From Acidobacteriota bacterium (GTDB lineage Bacteria; Acidobacteriota; Terriglobia; Terriglobales; Acidobacteriaceae): 14,524 nt of DNA. Made by a program: the position numbers and the translations under genes. The stretch is taken from positions 1-14,524 of the forward strand of contig JAJZMO010000230.1 in assembly GCA_021798235.1 (NCBI GenBank), read 5' to 3'. Below are positions 7,573-14,524 of the stretch, piece after piece. Positions within the stretch are counted from its first letter, which is position 1; every line of letters begins with the position of its first letter. A model generated the notes under the pieces. That model was given only the letters and a program-made list of their open reading frames with translations. It ran no database searches and was not told the origin of the DNA.

Positions 7573-7833
7573 CTAGCGCGTATGCGTTACGCCAAAGCGG
7601 GCAGCCATCTCTTCATACAAAAACCCCTGGCCAGGCTTGTAGGGCTGTACCCATTCGCCGTCCAGGACAAATTGTGGAATGGCGCGCTTGCCCACGTGCT
7701 CGATCACAGTGTCCGCCGCTCCCGGAGTGGATTCGATATCAATCTCGGTATAAGGGATTTTGTGTTGATCGAGAAACTTTTTTGCCGCGCGGCTATCGGG
7801 ACACCAGTGGGCCATGTAAACGATGAGTTCCAT
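7573..7833 (-). CDS. Glutaredoxin-like thioredoxin-fold protein, CPDS motif
   Basis: 86 residues with a compact glutaredoxin layout: first strand MELIVYMAHW, active-site CPDS at 11-14, second strand YTEIDIE at 28-34, and the cis-proline loop AIPQFVLDG at 51-59 (Pro53). The single cysteine (C11; Ser at the second position) makes it a monothiol-type CxxS protein, so dithiol disulphide reduction is not expected. Monothiol members often act in glutathionylation chemistry or iron-sulphur handling, but those usually carry CGFS, so the role here is open. The C-terminal YKPGQGFLYEEMAARFG is unlike classical glutaredoxins. ATG start with a modest GGAAG ribosome binding site. It lies between a membrane protein gene (33 bases upstream) and purB (53 bases downstream) on the same strand. 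Confidence 0.85.
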   Translation of the reverse strand: MELIVYMAHWCPDSRAAKKFLDQHKIPYTEIDIESTPGAADTVIEHVGKRAIPQFVLDGEWVQPYKPGQGFLYEEMAARFGVTHTR

Positions 7834-7866
7834 ACTTCCATGGTACCTGCGATGCCGCTGCGTAGG

Positions 7867-9375
7867 CTATTGCTGACGGCTTGCGCTGGACCCAAGCTGG
7901 CAGACGCGCACAAGGGAATTTTGGTACGGGCAGGAAAGACTTGTGGGCTGCGTGGCGGAGAGTACCACCCAATCGACGTGATAGGGCGCAAGAATCTTCA
8001 TGCGCTGCGCATCGTCCCACGTCTGCCAGCCGGTTTGTGCGCGGGCATCGATCAGCCATCGGTCGGCGATCTGGGGATAGATGGCTGCGATGCCTCCATC
8101 CTTGCTCCAATCGGGCAGAGCACTGCGTTCGGCAGCAGCGCGAAAGCCGACGGTGTCTTCTTGCGGCAGCGATTGATAGTGTGGATCGAGTGCAAAGAGT
8201 GCTCCGCTGGGGGTGTTGGTGCGGATCCACGCAAAGGCTTGCTCCCAAGGATTCTGCGGTGCAACCCAGGGCAATTCCAAATGTGCCAGGGAAGGATACG
8301 TGCTCATCTGCACTGTAAACATGAGGGCGGCGATGGTCCCGAAGCAGAGGATCCACGCCCAAGCACGGCGTTGCAGTAGCGTTGCCAGCATACCGCCGAG
8401 CATCAGAAAAAAGAGCCAATACAGTAGATGGAAGACACGCAGCGGTTGCAGACTGGCCAGAAGCAATGGGCCCGAGGGATGCACAAACGCAATGGAAAAT
8501 AGCACTGCGCAGAGGCCGGTATACAGCGAGGCCGCGCAGACATCTCCACAGTTTTGCAAAAGCGCAGGGCGACAACGGAGGCAGCCGACCCACGCAGCAG
8601 CCAGCGATGGAAAAAGGCCGAAGACCTCATACCACTTCCAACGCGAGAGGAAAAAGTAGGAACGGCTGAGCGTTGCCGCAGCATACCCCGGCGAGGAGTA
8701 TCGCAGCAGGGAAGTGTACGTCGCGGCCAGGGTTGCGGCGAAGATAATTATGGTAATGGCTGCGAGCAGCTTCCATTGCCGATCGCGCACCAGCCAGAGA
8801 ACAGCCAGGTAGACGGCACCATAGACGCCCATCAGTGGATGCAGAAGAATCGCAAACAAAATCAGAAGCAGTGTGCGCAAAGGCTTGCGGTCGAGGGCTG
8901 CGACAATGGCGAATAAAATTACAGGCGTGGAAAAGGAGCGCGCCGTCAAGTACGGATCCACGAAGGTGAGTGCCGTACCGGCCACGGGAAGTGCAAGCGT
9001 AACGGCCAGCAGTGTCGTTGCCGCCCAACGCGACTCTGTCCTTGCAAACAGCCGACAGGATAAGCGCCAACTGCCCAGCGTTGTAAGCCAAAGCGAAAGC
9101 ACGTAAGCCGCGAAAAGGGAGGGCAGCAGCGGTAGATGTGCCAAGCGAATCAGCCAGCCTGTCGCAAAAGAAAACAGCGAGTGCTGCAGGTGCGGGAGAA
9201 TATATTCCGTGTGTTGGGTAAAGAGCGCGGGGTGAACGGTCTTCTCCACGCCTGCGACGTAAATGGCTGCGTCGTCGGTGAAGGGGTGGTAACCAAGGAC
9301 AAACAACGAGATCAGAGTGAGCAGCACAATGCGCACTGCAGGCAGATGCAGCCAAGCGAGCGTGTTGGCGGACAA
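7867..9375 (-). CDS. Polytopic membrane protein of unknown function
   Basis: 502 residues with about ten hydrophobic segments, roughly at 12-28, 83-106, 117-135, 150-160, 166-195, 200-222, 252-268, 280-298, 312-333 and 338-356. A C-terminal soluble part follows at about 375-500. The loop after the first segment, GYHPFTDDAAIYVAGVEKTVHPALF, has an acidic pair (D34, D35) in the place where GT-C-fold glycosyltransferases carry catalytic acids, and the overall layout resembles that group. I cannot assign a reaction. The tail contains EDTVGFRAAAERSALPDWSKDGG (406-428), which looks conserved rather than random. I recall similar proteins from Acidobacteriota, from memory only. The start is uncertain: TTG at 9375 is the only conventional start codon before the upstream in-frame stop at 9454-9456, and it has no clear ribosome binding site. 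Confidence 0.8.
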   Translation of the reverse strand: MSANTLAWLHLPAVRIVLLTLISLFVLGYHPFTDDAAIYVAGVEKTVHPALFTQHTEYILPHLQHSLFSFATGWLIRLAHLPLLPSLFAAYVLSLWLTTLGSWRLSCRLFARTESRWAATTLLAVTLALPVAGTALTFVDPYLTARSFSTPVILFAIVAALDRKPLRTLLLILFAILLHPLMGVYGAVYLAVLWLVRDRQWKLLAAITIIIFAATLAATYTSLLRYSSPGYAAATLSRSYFFLSRWKWYEVFGLFPSLAAAWVGCLRCRPALLQNCGDVCAASLYTGLCAVLFSIAFVHPSGPLLLASLQPLRVFHLLYWLFFLMLGGMLATLLQRRAWAWILCFGTIAALMFTVQMSTYPSLAHLELPWVAPQNPWEQAFAWIRTNTPSGALFALDPHYQSLPQEDTVGFRAAAERSALPDWSKDGGIAAIYPQIADRWLIDARAQTGWQTWDDAQRMKILAPYHVDWVVLSATQPTSLSCPYQNSLVRVCQLGSSASRQQ

Positions 9376-9524
9376 TGGGGCTGTGCTGGAGTGAGCACTG
9401 GCCGACTCAAGGATGGCGGGGCTGGAAGTTGTGGCAGTCAGAATGCAACCATCCTACATGTGCGCCGGGCACCTGGTGATTGGGAGAACTGTTCGAATTT
9501 TATCTGTTTTTTCTGTTGTCGGAC

Positions 9525-9554
9525 AGGTTGCCGATGAGATACCAAGGGCAACCT
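9525..9554. repeat. 8-bp inverted repeat downstream of the protease gene
   Basis: AGGTTGCC (9525-9532) and GGCAACCT (9547-9554) are perfect inverted copies separated by 14 bases, beginning 32 bases past the protease stop. In the minus-strand transcript this could form a 3'-end stem. No U-rich run follows in that direction, so it is not a standard intrinsic terminator. It may be an mRNA-stabilising or Rho-associated structure. Confidence 0.45.
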
Positions 9555-9562
9555 GGACAAGC

Positions 9563-9585
9563 TCGCTGCCCGGCAGCGGCTTTTT
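9563..9585 (+). terminator. GC hairpin plus T-run, pointing against the protease gene
   Basis: A GC-rich stem, CGCTGC-ccg-GCAGCG, is followed by GGC and TTTTT ending at 9585, immediately beside the protease stop codon. The T-run follows the hairpin on the plus strand, so the arrangement fits an intrinsic terminator for plus-direction transcription, which would be antisense to the protease gene. For the minus-strand protease transcript the same stem would follow an A-run, which is weaker as a terminator. Confidence 0.4.
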
Positions 9586-11208
9586 CTACTGTGCGGCACC
9601 AGGAGTCGGCGACTGCGGGCTGGTTTTTAGCGCCAGCGTCTTCTTGGCTGCGTTCTCCAGCGCCAAGGCCTGCGGCAGAATGGCAATCGCCTTGTTAATC
9701 ATTGGATCCCACTCTGCGCGCACCTTCAGGCCCTCTTCCTGTCCAAATTGCGAGGTAAACAACTCGCTCAGAATGCTCATATTGACCCAATCGCGGACGG
9801 CGGCAATCTCCGCATCCGTATATGGAATTTTTTCCTGAGTCAGATAGAGTTCAAAGCTTTTCAACACGGCATCATTCACTTGGAAGTCGCGTGGAATGGT
9901 GCGATTAGCCAGATACGACTTGGCAAAGTTGAAGAAGGCCATGTGTTGCAACAGTGCATCCTGCAAAGGCGTGGGCTTGGGCGTGTCGATTTTTATGTCG
10001 GGCGTAATGCCGCCGCCACCGTAAACGGTACGGCCAGAGTCGGTCAGCTTCACTTCGCGGTTGGCGTCAGTCTTCGGCGCGCCTGCGTGGTTGTAGTAGT
10101 AGTCATAGAGAGACACCCCGTTGTAGTTGCGCTGGATCAGGCGACCGCTGGGTGTGTAGTAGTGATAGGTGGTAAGTGCAAGCCCCGTGTTTTCCGAGAG
10201 TGGATAGACGGTCTGCACCAGCCCCTTGCCGAAGGTGGTTTCGCCCGCGATGAGTGCGCGGTCATGGTCTTGCAGCGCGCCGGAGACGATCTCGGCAGCA
10301 GAAGCTGTGCCGCGATTCACAAGCACAACGATGGGGAAGCTTCCGTAGTGATTATTGTGCTGCGCGCGATAGACCTGATCGGGGAAGGCGCGGCCTTTTT
10401 GCGACACGATGATCTGGCCCTTTTGTAAAAAGTCTCCGGCAACAGAGACCGCCTCACTGAGCAGGCCGCCTGGGTTGCCGCGTAGATCCAGAATCAAGCC
10501 TTGCATTGGGCTTAGCTTTTGCAGTGCGTCGGCAACTTCGCGCCCAGTGGTCTCCTGAAAGTTGGTGATGTGGATGTAGCCAATGCCGGGATGAATAAAA
10601 AAGGCCAAGTCCACGCTATTGCGCGGAATCTCATCGCGGATCAGGTGAAACTCCAGTGGTTTCGGTGCGCCTTCGCGTCCCATGGTGACTTCGACCGGCG
10701 TACCCTTGGGGCCTTTCAATTTATTGGCCACGTCAGAGCTGTTCATCTTGGCGGCGGACTTTCCATTGATGTCCAAGATCACATCGCCGGGGCGAATGCC
10801 TGCCTTATACGATGGCGTGCCTTCAAAGGGAGCGACGACGACAACCTTATCCCCTTGCTGCATAATCTGCATGCCCACACCGTAGTACTTGCCGTGCTCA
10901 TCCTCGCGCATCTGCGCAAAGGCCTTGGGATCAAAGAAATTTGAGTGTGGGTCGAGCACGTGCAGCATGTCGGGGATTGCGCCGTCATAAATGGCTGTGT
11001 CCGCGCGCTTGGTGTCGAGCGGCTCCGCGTAGTTTTGTTCCACAATGCTGTAGACGTCTGTAAATTGCTGCAGGCTGTCGTGCAGGGTGGAAGCATCTGC
11101 GCCCGATTGCTGCGCGCCGGCATGGCGGCTGACCAGGGAGCCGAGCAGTCCGCAGGCTGTTAGGAACGCAACAAGATAGAGAATGGAGCGGTTGGAGCGC
11201 GGATTCAT
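9586..11208 (-). CDS. S41 family carboxy-terminal processing protease
   Basis: 540 residues. This family cleaves near the C-terminus of exported proteins in the cell envelope, using a Ser-Lys dyad. In order: signal peptide or membrane anchor at about 9-27 with AGA at 30-32, a helical region, a PDZ domain about 108-182 (GVGMQIMQQGDKVVVVAPFEGTPSYKAGIRPGDVILDING in two halves), then the S41 core with GYIHITNF at 210-217, DLRGNPGGLL at 241-250, Ser303 in GTASAAEIVSGAL and Lys328 in TTFGKGLVQ. The dyad is intact. The C-terminal 130 residues are a helical extension. The ATG encoding MNPRSNRS is chosen because a signal peptide follows at once. A TTG at 11313 would add 35 residues and bury that signal. 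No good ribosome binding site is seen. It is divergent from the SurA-like gene. Confidence 0.95.
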   Translation of the reverse strand: MNPRSNRSILYLVAFLTACGLLGSLVSRHAGAQQSGADASTLHDSLQQFTDVYSIVEQNYAEPLDTKRADTAIYDGAIPDMLHVLDPHSNFFDPKAFAQMREDEHGKYYGVGMQIMQQGDKVVVVAPFEGTPSYKAGIRPGDVILDINGKSAAKMNSSDVANKLKGPKGTPVEVTMGREGAPKPLEFHLIRDEIPRNSVDLAFFIHPGIGYIHITNFQETTGREVADALQKLSPMQGLILDLRGNPGGLLSEAVSVAGDFLQKGQIIVSQKGRAFPDQVYRAQHNNHYGSFPIVVLVNRGTASAAEIVSGALQDHDRALIAGETTFGKGLVQTVYPLSENTGLALTTYHYYTPSGRLIQRNYNGVSLYDYYYNHAGAPKTDANREVKLTDSGRTVYGGGGITPDIKIDTPKPTPLQDALLQHMAFFNFAKSYLANRTIPRDFQVNDAVLKSFELYLTQEKIPYTDAEIAAVRDWVNMSILSELFTSQFGQEEGLKVRAEWDPMINKAIAILPQALALENAAKKTLALKTSPQSPTPGAAQ

Positions 11209-11509
11209 AGAAGAGACAATCCTCGGCGCAGCGCTGCAAATGCCTGCGCTGGCAAAGTCCGCGCAGAGGTGGTCTGCACTGCATCCACAGTGTAGCACCG
11301 CCGTAGAGGACAATCCTTAGCGCAGGCTTTGCACAGGAAAATCTTTTTGTTTCGTCTCCAGGATGCCTTTGCAAGAAAACAGAGCTGCAAAATGTGAGTA
11401 GAATGAAGAACAAAGATATTGGTCTGCATGCGGATGTGCGCGTGCATTCAGGATGCGCTTGCGGTTGGCAACGCAACACCCTGTCTGCCGCCAAACGTAA
11501 CGGACCGCA
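11209..11509. promoter_or_regulatory. Divergent promoter region between the protease and SurA-like genes
   Basis: About 300 bases with no gene must drive both directions. Toward the protease, the minus strand shows TGCTACACT (complement of 11289-11297), an extended -10 form, without a good -35 at 17 bases. It lies about 80 bases before the protease start. Toward the SurA-like gene, TAGAAT (11399-11404) is a fair -10 without a clear -35. Neither is decisive. Reading frames crossing the region are short and overlap the flanking genes, so I call none. Confidence 0.35.
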
Positions 11510-13306
11510 ATGGATTTGGGCCGAATACGAATGATGATGCATCGATGGATTTTTCGCGCAACGCAGCCACTGGCCATTGCGGCCATTTGCTTTTCCTCCT
11601 ACGCTTGGGCCACAGATACGGCGAACACAGCGGACGCCAGCGCCTCCGCATCCCCGGCCAAGCTGTATGGCACGCCAGTGGAAGAAATCATTGCGCGCAT
11701 CAATGACCGCGTGATTACCAATACGGATCTTTTGCGTGCCCAACAGCAATTGGATCAGGATGCCAATCGACAAAATCTTTCCGCCAGCGAATTAGAGAAG
11801 CGGCAAAAGAATCTGTTGCGCGATCAAATCGACAAAGAATTGCTGCTCTCGAAGGGCAAGGAACTGGGCATCACCGGCGACGATGAGCTGATTAAGAGCC
11901 TCGATGACATTCGCAAGCAGAATCATTTGGATTCCATGGACGATCTGCAACGGGCCGTCGAGCAGCAGGGCACATCGTACGAGGACTTCAAGGCCAATAT
12001 CCGGGACAGCATCATTCAGCAGCAGGTGATCCGCGATGAGGTGAGCAGCAAACTGCTGCCTTCACAAAAATTGTTTCATCAGTATTACGAGCAACACAAG
12101 CAAAGTTTTGCCCAGCAAGAATCCGTCACACTGAGTGAAATTTTGATCCCCACACCAGAAGATGCGACCGATGCGCAAATCGCGGCTGCATCCACACAAG
12201 CAAACGCGGTGGAGAAGCAGTTGAAGAGTGGCGCAGACTTCTCCACACTGGCCAAGCAAGTCTCCGGCGGTCCCACGGCACAGCAGGGCGGTGAGTTGGG
12301 GGTGTTTCATCGCGGAGCGCTGGCCAAAGTTCTGGAAGACCAGACCTTTACCCTGCCCGTGGGCGGCTTTACGCAACCGATTCGCACGCGACAGGGATAC
12401 GTGATTCTCAAAGTCACACAGCATATCCCCGGCGGCATTCCCTCCTACGATCAGGTAGAGCCACAGATCGAGCAGGCTGTTTACATCCAGCAAATGCAGC
12501 CAGCATTACGCCAATATCTGACCAAGCTGCGCGAGCAGGCTTACATTGACATTCGCCCGGGCTATGTGGACACCGGTGCCAGTCCCAATGAAACCAAGCC
12601 GGTCTATAGCGCGTATGCGCCGCCGTTGTCCAAACAGGAAAAGAAGAAGCTTCAGATCGAAAAACGGCGCAAGAAAATTTTATTGGCAATGCAAAAAAAG
12701 GATGCGAAGAAGCGTGGACATGCTGAGGCGCTGCAAGCAATGGCATTGCGTGATGCCTCCGCCACAACAAGAGACAAGTCAGGGAAAAAGAGGAAGCAGG
12801 AACGTTTCCGCTATGGGCGTACTCCTCTGTTCACCGTTGCCGATCAGCAGGTGAAGCAATCGCCTGCAAGCGAAACGACTCAGGAGACAAGTGCGTATAC
12901 CCCAGCTCCCTACGTGCAGCCTTTAGGCCAGGATTTAACGCAGGATGTCCCCACCCCACCGAAAAAAGGCAAGACACGCTTGCGCGATGAGGCCGTTGCA
13001 GAGAAGCGCATAGCCAAGCAGCATCAGCCCAAGCACGCTAAGCATGCCAAGAAGAGCAAGTTGCCACCGCAACAGCCCGCTGGCCCCAGCGCCACGGAAG
13101 CAGCCAACCAGCAGGTGCAGTCGGCTCCACTGGGCTTGTCCGGGGATACAGCCAAAAAGAAGAAAAAGAAAAAGCAGGTCGGAAAACCTGGCGTAAAGAC
13201 ACGATTGGAAGATGAGAAGAAGCATCGACCAGCTCATCAACCTGCGGTTGCTTCGGGAACGTCTTCCGCGAGTTCCAGCAGTAGCGCAGCGCCTGCGCAA
13301 GAATAG
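11510..13306 (+). CDS. SurA-like periplasmic peptidyl-prolyl isomerase with long lysine-rich tail
   Basis: 598 residues. A signal peptide spans about residues 8-35 (cleavage near SYAWA-TD). A SurA N-terminal chaperone domain follows at about 57-200 (EEIIARINDRVITNTDLLRA start). One parvulin rotamase domain lies at about 203-304 (VTLSEILIP..., GADFSTLAKQVSGGP, GGELGVFHRG, GYVILKV), and a C-terminal helix at 312-345. SurA-type proteins escort unfolded outer-membrane proteins and isomerise prolines. E. coli SurA has 428 residues and two parvulin domains; here there is one. The protein then runs on for about 240 residues of basic low complexity with a run of seven lysines (549-555) and two KTRLxDE copies (488-494, 563-569). 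ATG codons at 11531, 11534 and 11537 are alternative starts that keep the signal peptide; no strong ribosome binding site decides. The yhaM-type gene follows after 29 bases. Confidence 0.9.
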   Translation: MDLGRIRMMMHRWIFRATQPLAIAAICFSSYAWATDTANTADASASASPAKLYGTPVEEIIARINDRVITNTDLLRAQQQLDQDANRQNLSASELEKRQKNLLRDQIDKELLLSKGKELGITGDDELIKSLDDIRKQNHLDSMDDLQRAVEQQGTSYEDFKANIRDSIIQQQVIRDEVSSKLLPSQKLFHQYYEQHKQSFAQQESVTLSEILIPTPEDATDAQIAAASTQANAVEKQLKSGADFSTLAKQVSGGPTAQQGGELGVFHRGALAKVLEDQTFTLPVGGFTQPIRTRQGYVILKVTQHIPGGIPSYDQVEPQIEQAVYIQQMQPALRQYLTKLREQAYIDIRPGYVDTGASPNETKPVYSAYAPPLSKQEKKKLQIEKRRKKILLAMQKKDAKKRGHAEALQAMALRDASATTRDKSGKKRKQERFRYGRTPLFTVADQQVKQSPASETTQETSAYTPAPYVQPLGQDLTQDVPTPPKKGKTRLRDEAVAEKRIAKQHQPKHAKHAKKSKLPPQQPAGPSATEAANQQVQSAPLGLSGDTAKKKKKKKQVGKPGVKTRLEDEKKHRPAHQPAVASGTSSASSSSSAAPAQE

Positions 13307-13335
13307 CTGCTCCGGAATAGATCGTTGGAGACGCG

Positions 13336-14349
13336 ATGAAGGATTTTTTTGTAGCTGATGCTCCGCAGCACCAAGGGCAGGACGTACAAGCCTGCTTTGC
13401 GGTGATCTCCAAACAGAGCCGCGAGAAAAAAGATGGCGGCGTGTATCTGGCCTTGGTGTTGGGCGACCGCACCGGACGCATGGAGGCACGCATCTGGGAC
13501 AACTGCGATGTACATGCACGCAGGTTTGAGAGTGGCGACATCGTGGCAGTGCGCGGCAGCGTGGAGACTTTTGGCGGCAAGCAACAACTCAAGATCAACG
13601 AGATTGCCAAGGCCAAGCCGGGCAGTTTTCAACTGGAAGATTTTCTGCGTACAACCATGCGCAACATTCCCGCGATGTGGGAGGAGTTGCGCAACGTTGT
13701 TGCCAGCTTTACCGACGCTGATTTGCAGCGCTTGGTCTTCGCATTTCTCGACGATCCAGAGATTGCGCAGCGCTATCAAGCCGCGCCTGCGGCCAAGATG
13801 ATGCACCATGCCTGGGTGGGGGGCTTGCTGGAACACGTTGTCGATCTTTGCAAATTCTGCAATCTTGCCGCCGAACACTTTCCGCTGATCCACCGCGACC
13901 TGTTGCTAACCGGGGCCATTCTCCACGACATTGGAAAGATTTACGAGCTGTCCTGGGGTACCAGCTTTGAGTACACGTTGGAGGGCCAGATGATCGGGCA
14001 TATCTCCATCGGCACGCGTCTACTCAACGAAAAAGTGAGCACACTGCCTGGCTTTCCGGAGCGCGTGCGTATTTTGGTGGAGCACATTATTTTGAGTCAC
14101 CATGGCACGCATGAGTTTGGCTCGCCCAAGCTGCCAATGATTCCCGAGGCTGTTTTACTGCATTACTTGGATGACGCCGAGGCCAAGATGCTGGCGATGC
14201 TGGAAGCATGCGCTCCCACCACACCCGGAACTGCCCCTCCTGAATATGTGGATCGGGTACGCGCTCTGGATCGCGGCATGATCAACACACGTCAGTTTTT
14301 GGTTGGTGCCTTCGCAGGCGAAACGCGCATTGCAAAGGAAAATTCCTAA
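13336..14349 (+). CDS. yhaM: YhaM-type 3'-5' exoribonuclease (OB fold plus HD domain)
   Basis: 337 residues, near the usual 310-320 of B. subtilis YhaM. The layout is an N-terminal OB-fold nucleic-acid-binding domain at about 15-92 (GGVYLALVLGDRTGRMEARIWD then GDIVAVRGSVETFGGKQQLKI), a linker, and an HD metal-dependent phosphohydrolase domain: HHAWVGGLLEH at 157-167, LHDIGK at 196-201 with the His-Asp pair H197/D198, EHIILSHHG at 249-257, and HYLDDAEAK at 276-284. YhaM proteins degrade RNA and single-stranded DNA from the 3' end. The start ATG follows TGGAG with a five-base spacer. The stop TAA shares its last A with the ATG of the EVE-domain gene (TAATG), so the two are probably translated together. 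Confidence 0.9.
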   Translation: MKDFFVADAPQHQGQDVQACFAVISKQSREKKDGGVYLALVLGDRTGRMEARIWDNCDVHARRFESGDIVAVRGSVETFGGKQQLKINEIAKAKPGSFQLEDFLRTTMRNIPAMWEELRNVVASFTDADLQRLVFAFLDDPEIAQRYQAAPAAKMMHHAWVGGLLEHVVDLCKFCNLAAEHFPLIHRDLLLTGAILHDIGKIYELSWGTSFEYTLEGQMIGHISIGTRLLNEKVSTLPGFPERVRILVEHIILSHHGTHEFGSPKLPMIPEAVLLHYLDDAEAKMLAMLEACAPTTPGTAPPEYVDRVRALDRGMINTRQFLVGAFAGETRIAKENS

Positions 14350-14524
14350 TGCCATTTCTGTTGAAGTCTGAGCCGGATGTCTACTCCTTTGCCGATCTGC
14401 AGCGCGATGGCGAAACGGTCTGGGATGGGGTAACGAATCCGCAAGCGGTAAAGTACTTGCGTGAGATGCAGCCTGGAGAAACGCTGGTCATTTATCACAC
14501 AGGCGGTGCACGTGTGGCTGTAGG
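14349..14524 (+). CDS. EVE-domain protein, N-terminal part only
   Basis: 58 codons are visible before the right edge. The N-terminus MPFLLKSEPDVYSFADLQRDG, followed by VWDGVTNPQAVKYLREMQPGETLVIYHTGGARVAVG, matches the EVE domain (thymocyte nuclear protein 1 type, PUA-like fold). The family marks are the KSEP-x-Y-S-F start, the W-DGV-N-QA-x-x-LR block and the YH-x-G turn. EVE domains belong to the PUA-like group and are thought to bind modified bases in DNA or RNA. Bacterial stand-alone members are about 135-155 residues. A ribosome binding site AAAGGA (14334-14339) lies within the end of the YhaM-type gene, nine bases before the ATG. The cut is due to the window, not a mutation. Confidence 0.9.
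   Translation, partial: MPFLLKSEPDVYSFADLQRDGETVWDGVTNPQAVKYLREMQPGETLVIYHTGGARVAV

Larger units (their letters stand above)
9376..9585. other. Non-coding gap between protease and membrane protein genes, with hairpins
   Basis: About 210 bases without a gene. It contains two inverted repeats, listed separately, close to the protease stop codon, and a pyrimidine-rich run around 9497-9519. A promoter for the membrane protein gene, and hence for glutaredoxin, purB and ubiX, could lie here, but I see no good -35/-10 pair on the minus strand. Confidence 0.45.

Noticed and set aside
7567..8379. 270-codon plus-strand frame opposite the glutaredoxin and membrane protein genes
   Set aside because: Antisense shadow; composition and lack of motifs argue against it.
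8627..9355. 242-codon minus-strand frame within the membrane protein gene
   Set aside because: Out-of-frame overlap with a long hydrophobic protein whose segment pattern is coherent; the alternative is Arg/Ser/His-rich noise.
10985..11773. 262-codon minus-strand frame over the divergent region
   Set aside because: Overlaps both the protease start and the SurA-like start in wrong frames; no family resemblance.
13154..13174. A/G-only tract in the SurA-like gene as a possible slippage or frameshift site
   Set aside because: It is mixed AAA/AAG lysine codons with no long homopolymer, and the frame continues intact to a normal stop.

Overview
The window is a chromosomal segment from a moderately GC-rich Gram-negative-type bacterium. 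The probable source is Acidobacteriota (Terriglobia-like). This is inferred from the style of the exported proteins (Pro/Ala/Lys-rich linkers, a stand-alone STN domain) and from a large membrane protein with a GYHPF...DDAAIY N-terminus that I associate with that phylum; it was not confirmed by a search. An outer membrane is implied by the SurA-like periplasmic chaperone. No rRNA, tRNA, CRISPR array, transposase, phage gene or integrase was seen, and the window reads as ordinary chromosomal backbone.

Left part. uvrA (minus, 1-2173) is cut by the left edge just before its C-terminal zinc finger. Next come a non-coding stretch with a short perfect palindrome, a probable 59-residue membrane protein (plus, 2423-2602) that begins with five ATG codons in a row, and an exported STN-domain protein (minus, 2639-3205). 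A plus-strand cluster follows: nitroreductase (3375-4022), Nudix hydrolase (4072-4536) and membrane-anchored alpha/beta hydrolase (4533-5540). The last two overlap and are probably translationally coupled.

Middle part. A run of five minus-strand genes extends from 11208 down to 5606: S41 carboxy-terminal processing protease, polytopic membrane protein, glutaredoxin-like protein, purB and ubiX. purB and ubiX abut with no spacer, and a 14-base palindrome covers the ubiX ribosome binding site. About 210 non-coding bases with hairpins separate the protease from the membrane protein gene.

Right part. Divergent from the protease across about 300 bases is a plus-strand set: a SurA-like parvulin chaperone with a very long lysine-rich tail (11510-13306), a YhaM-type OB-HD 3'-5' exoribonuclease (13336-14349) and the start of an EVE-domain protein (14349 to the right edge). 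The back-to-back chaperone and protease suggest an envelope protein quality-control locus, and the exoribonuclease-EVE pair suggests nucleic-acid metabolism.

No clearly new defence or mobile system is visible. The most unusual items are the lysine-rich chaperone tail with its repeated KTRLxDE motif, the five-ATG small membrane protein and the palindrome over the ubiX ribosome binding site.
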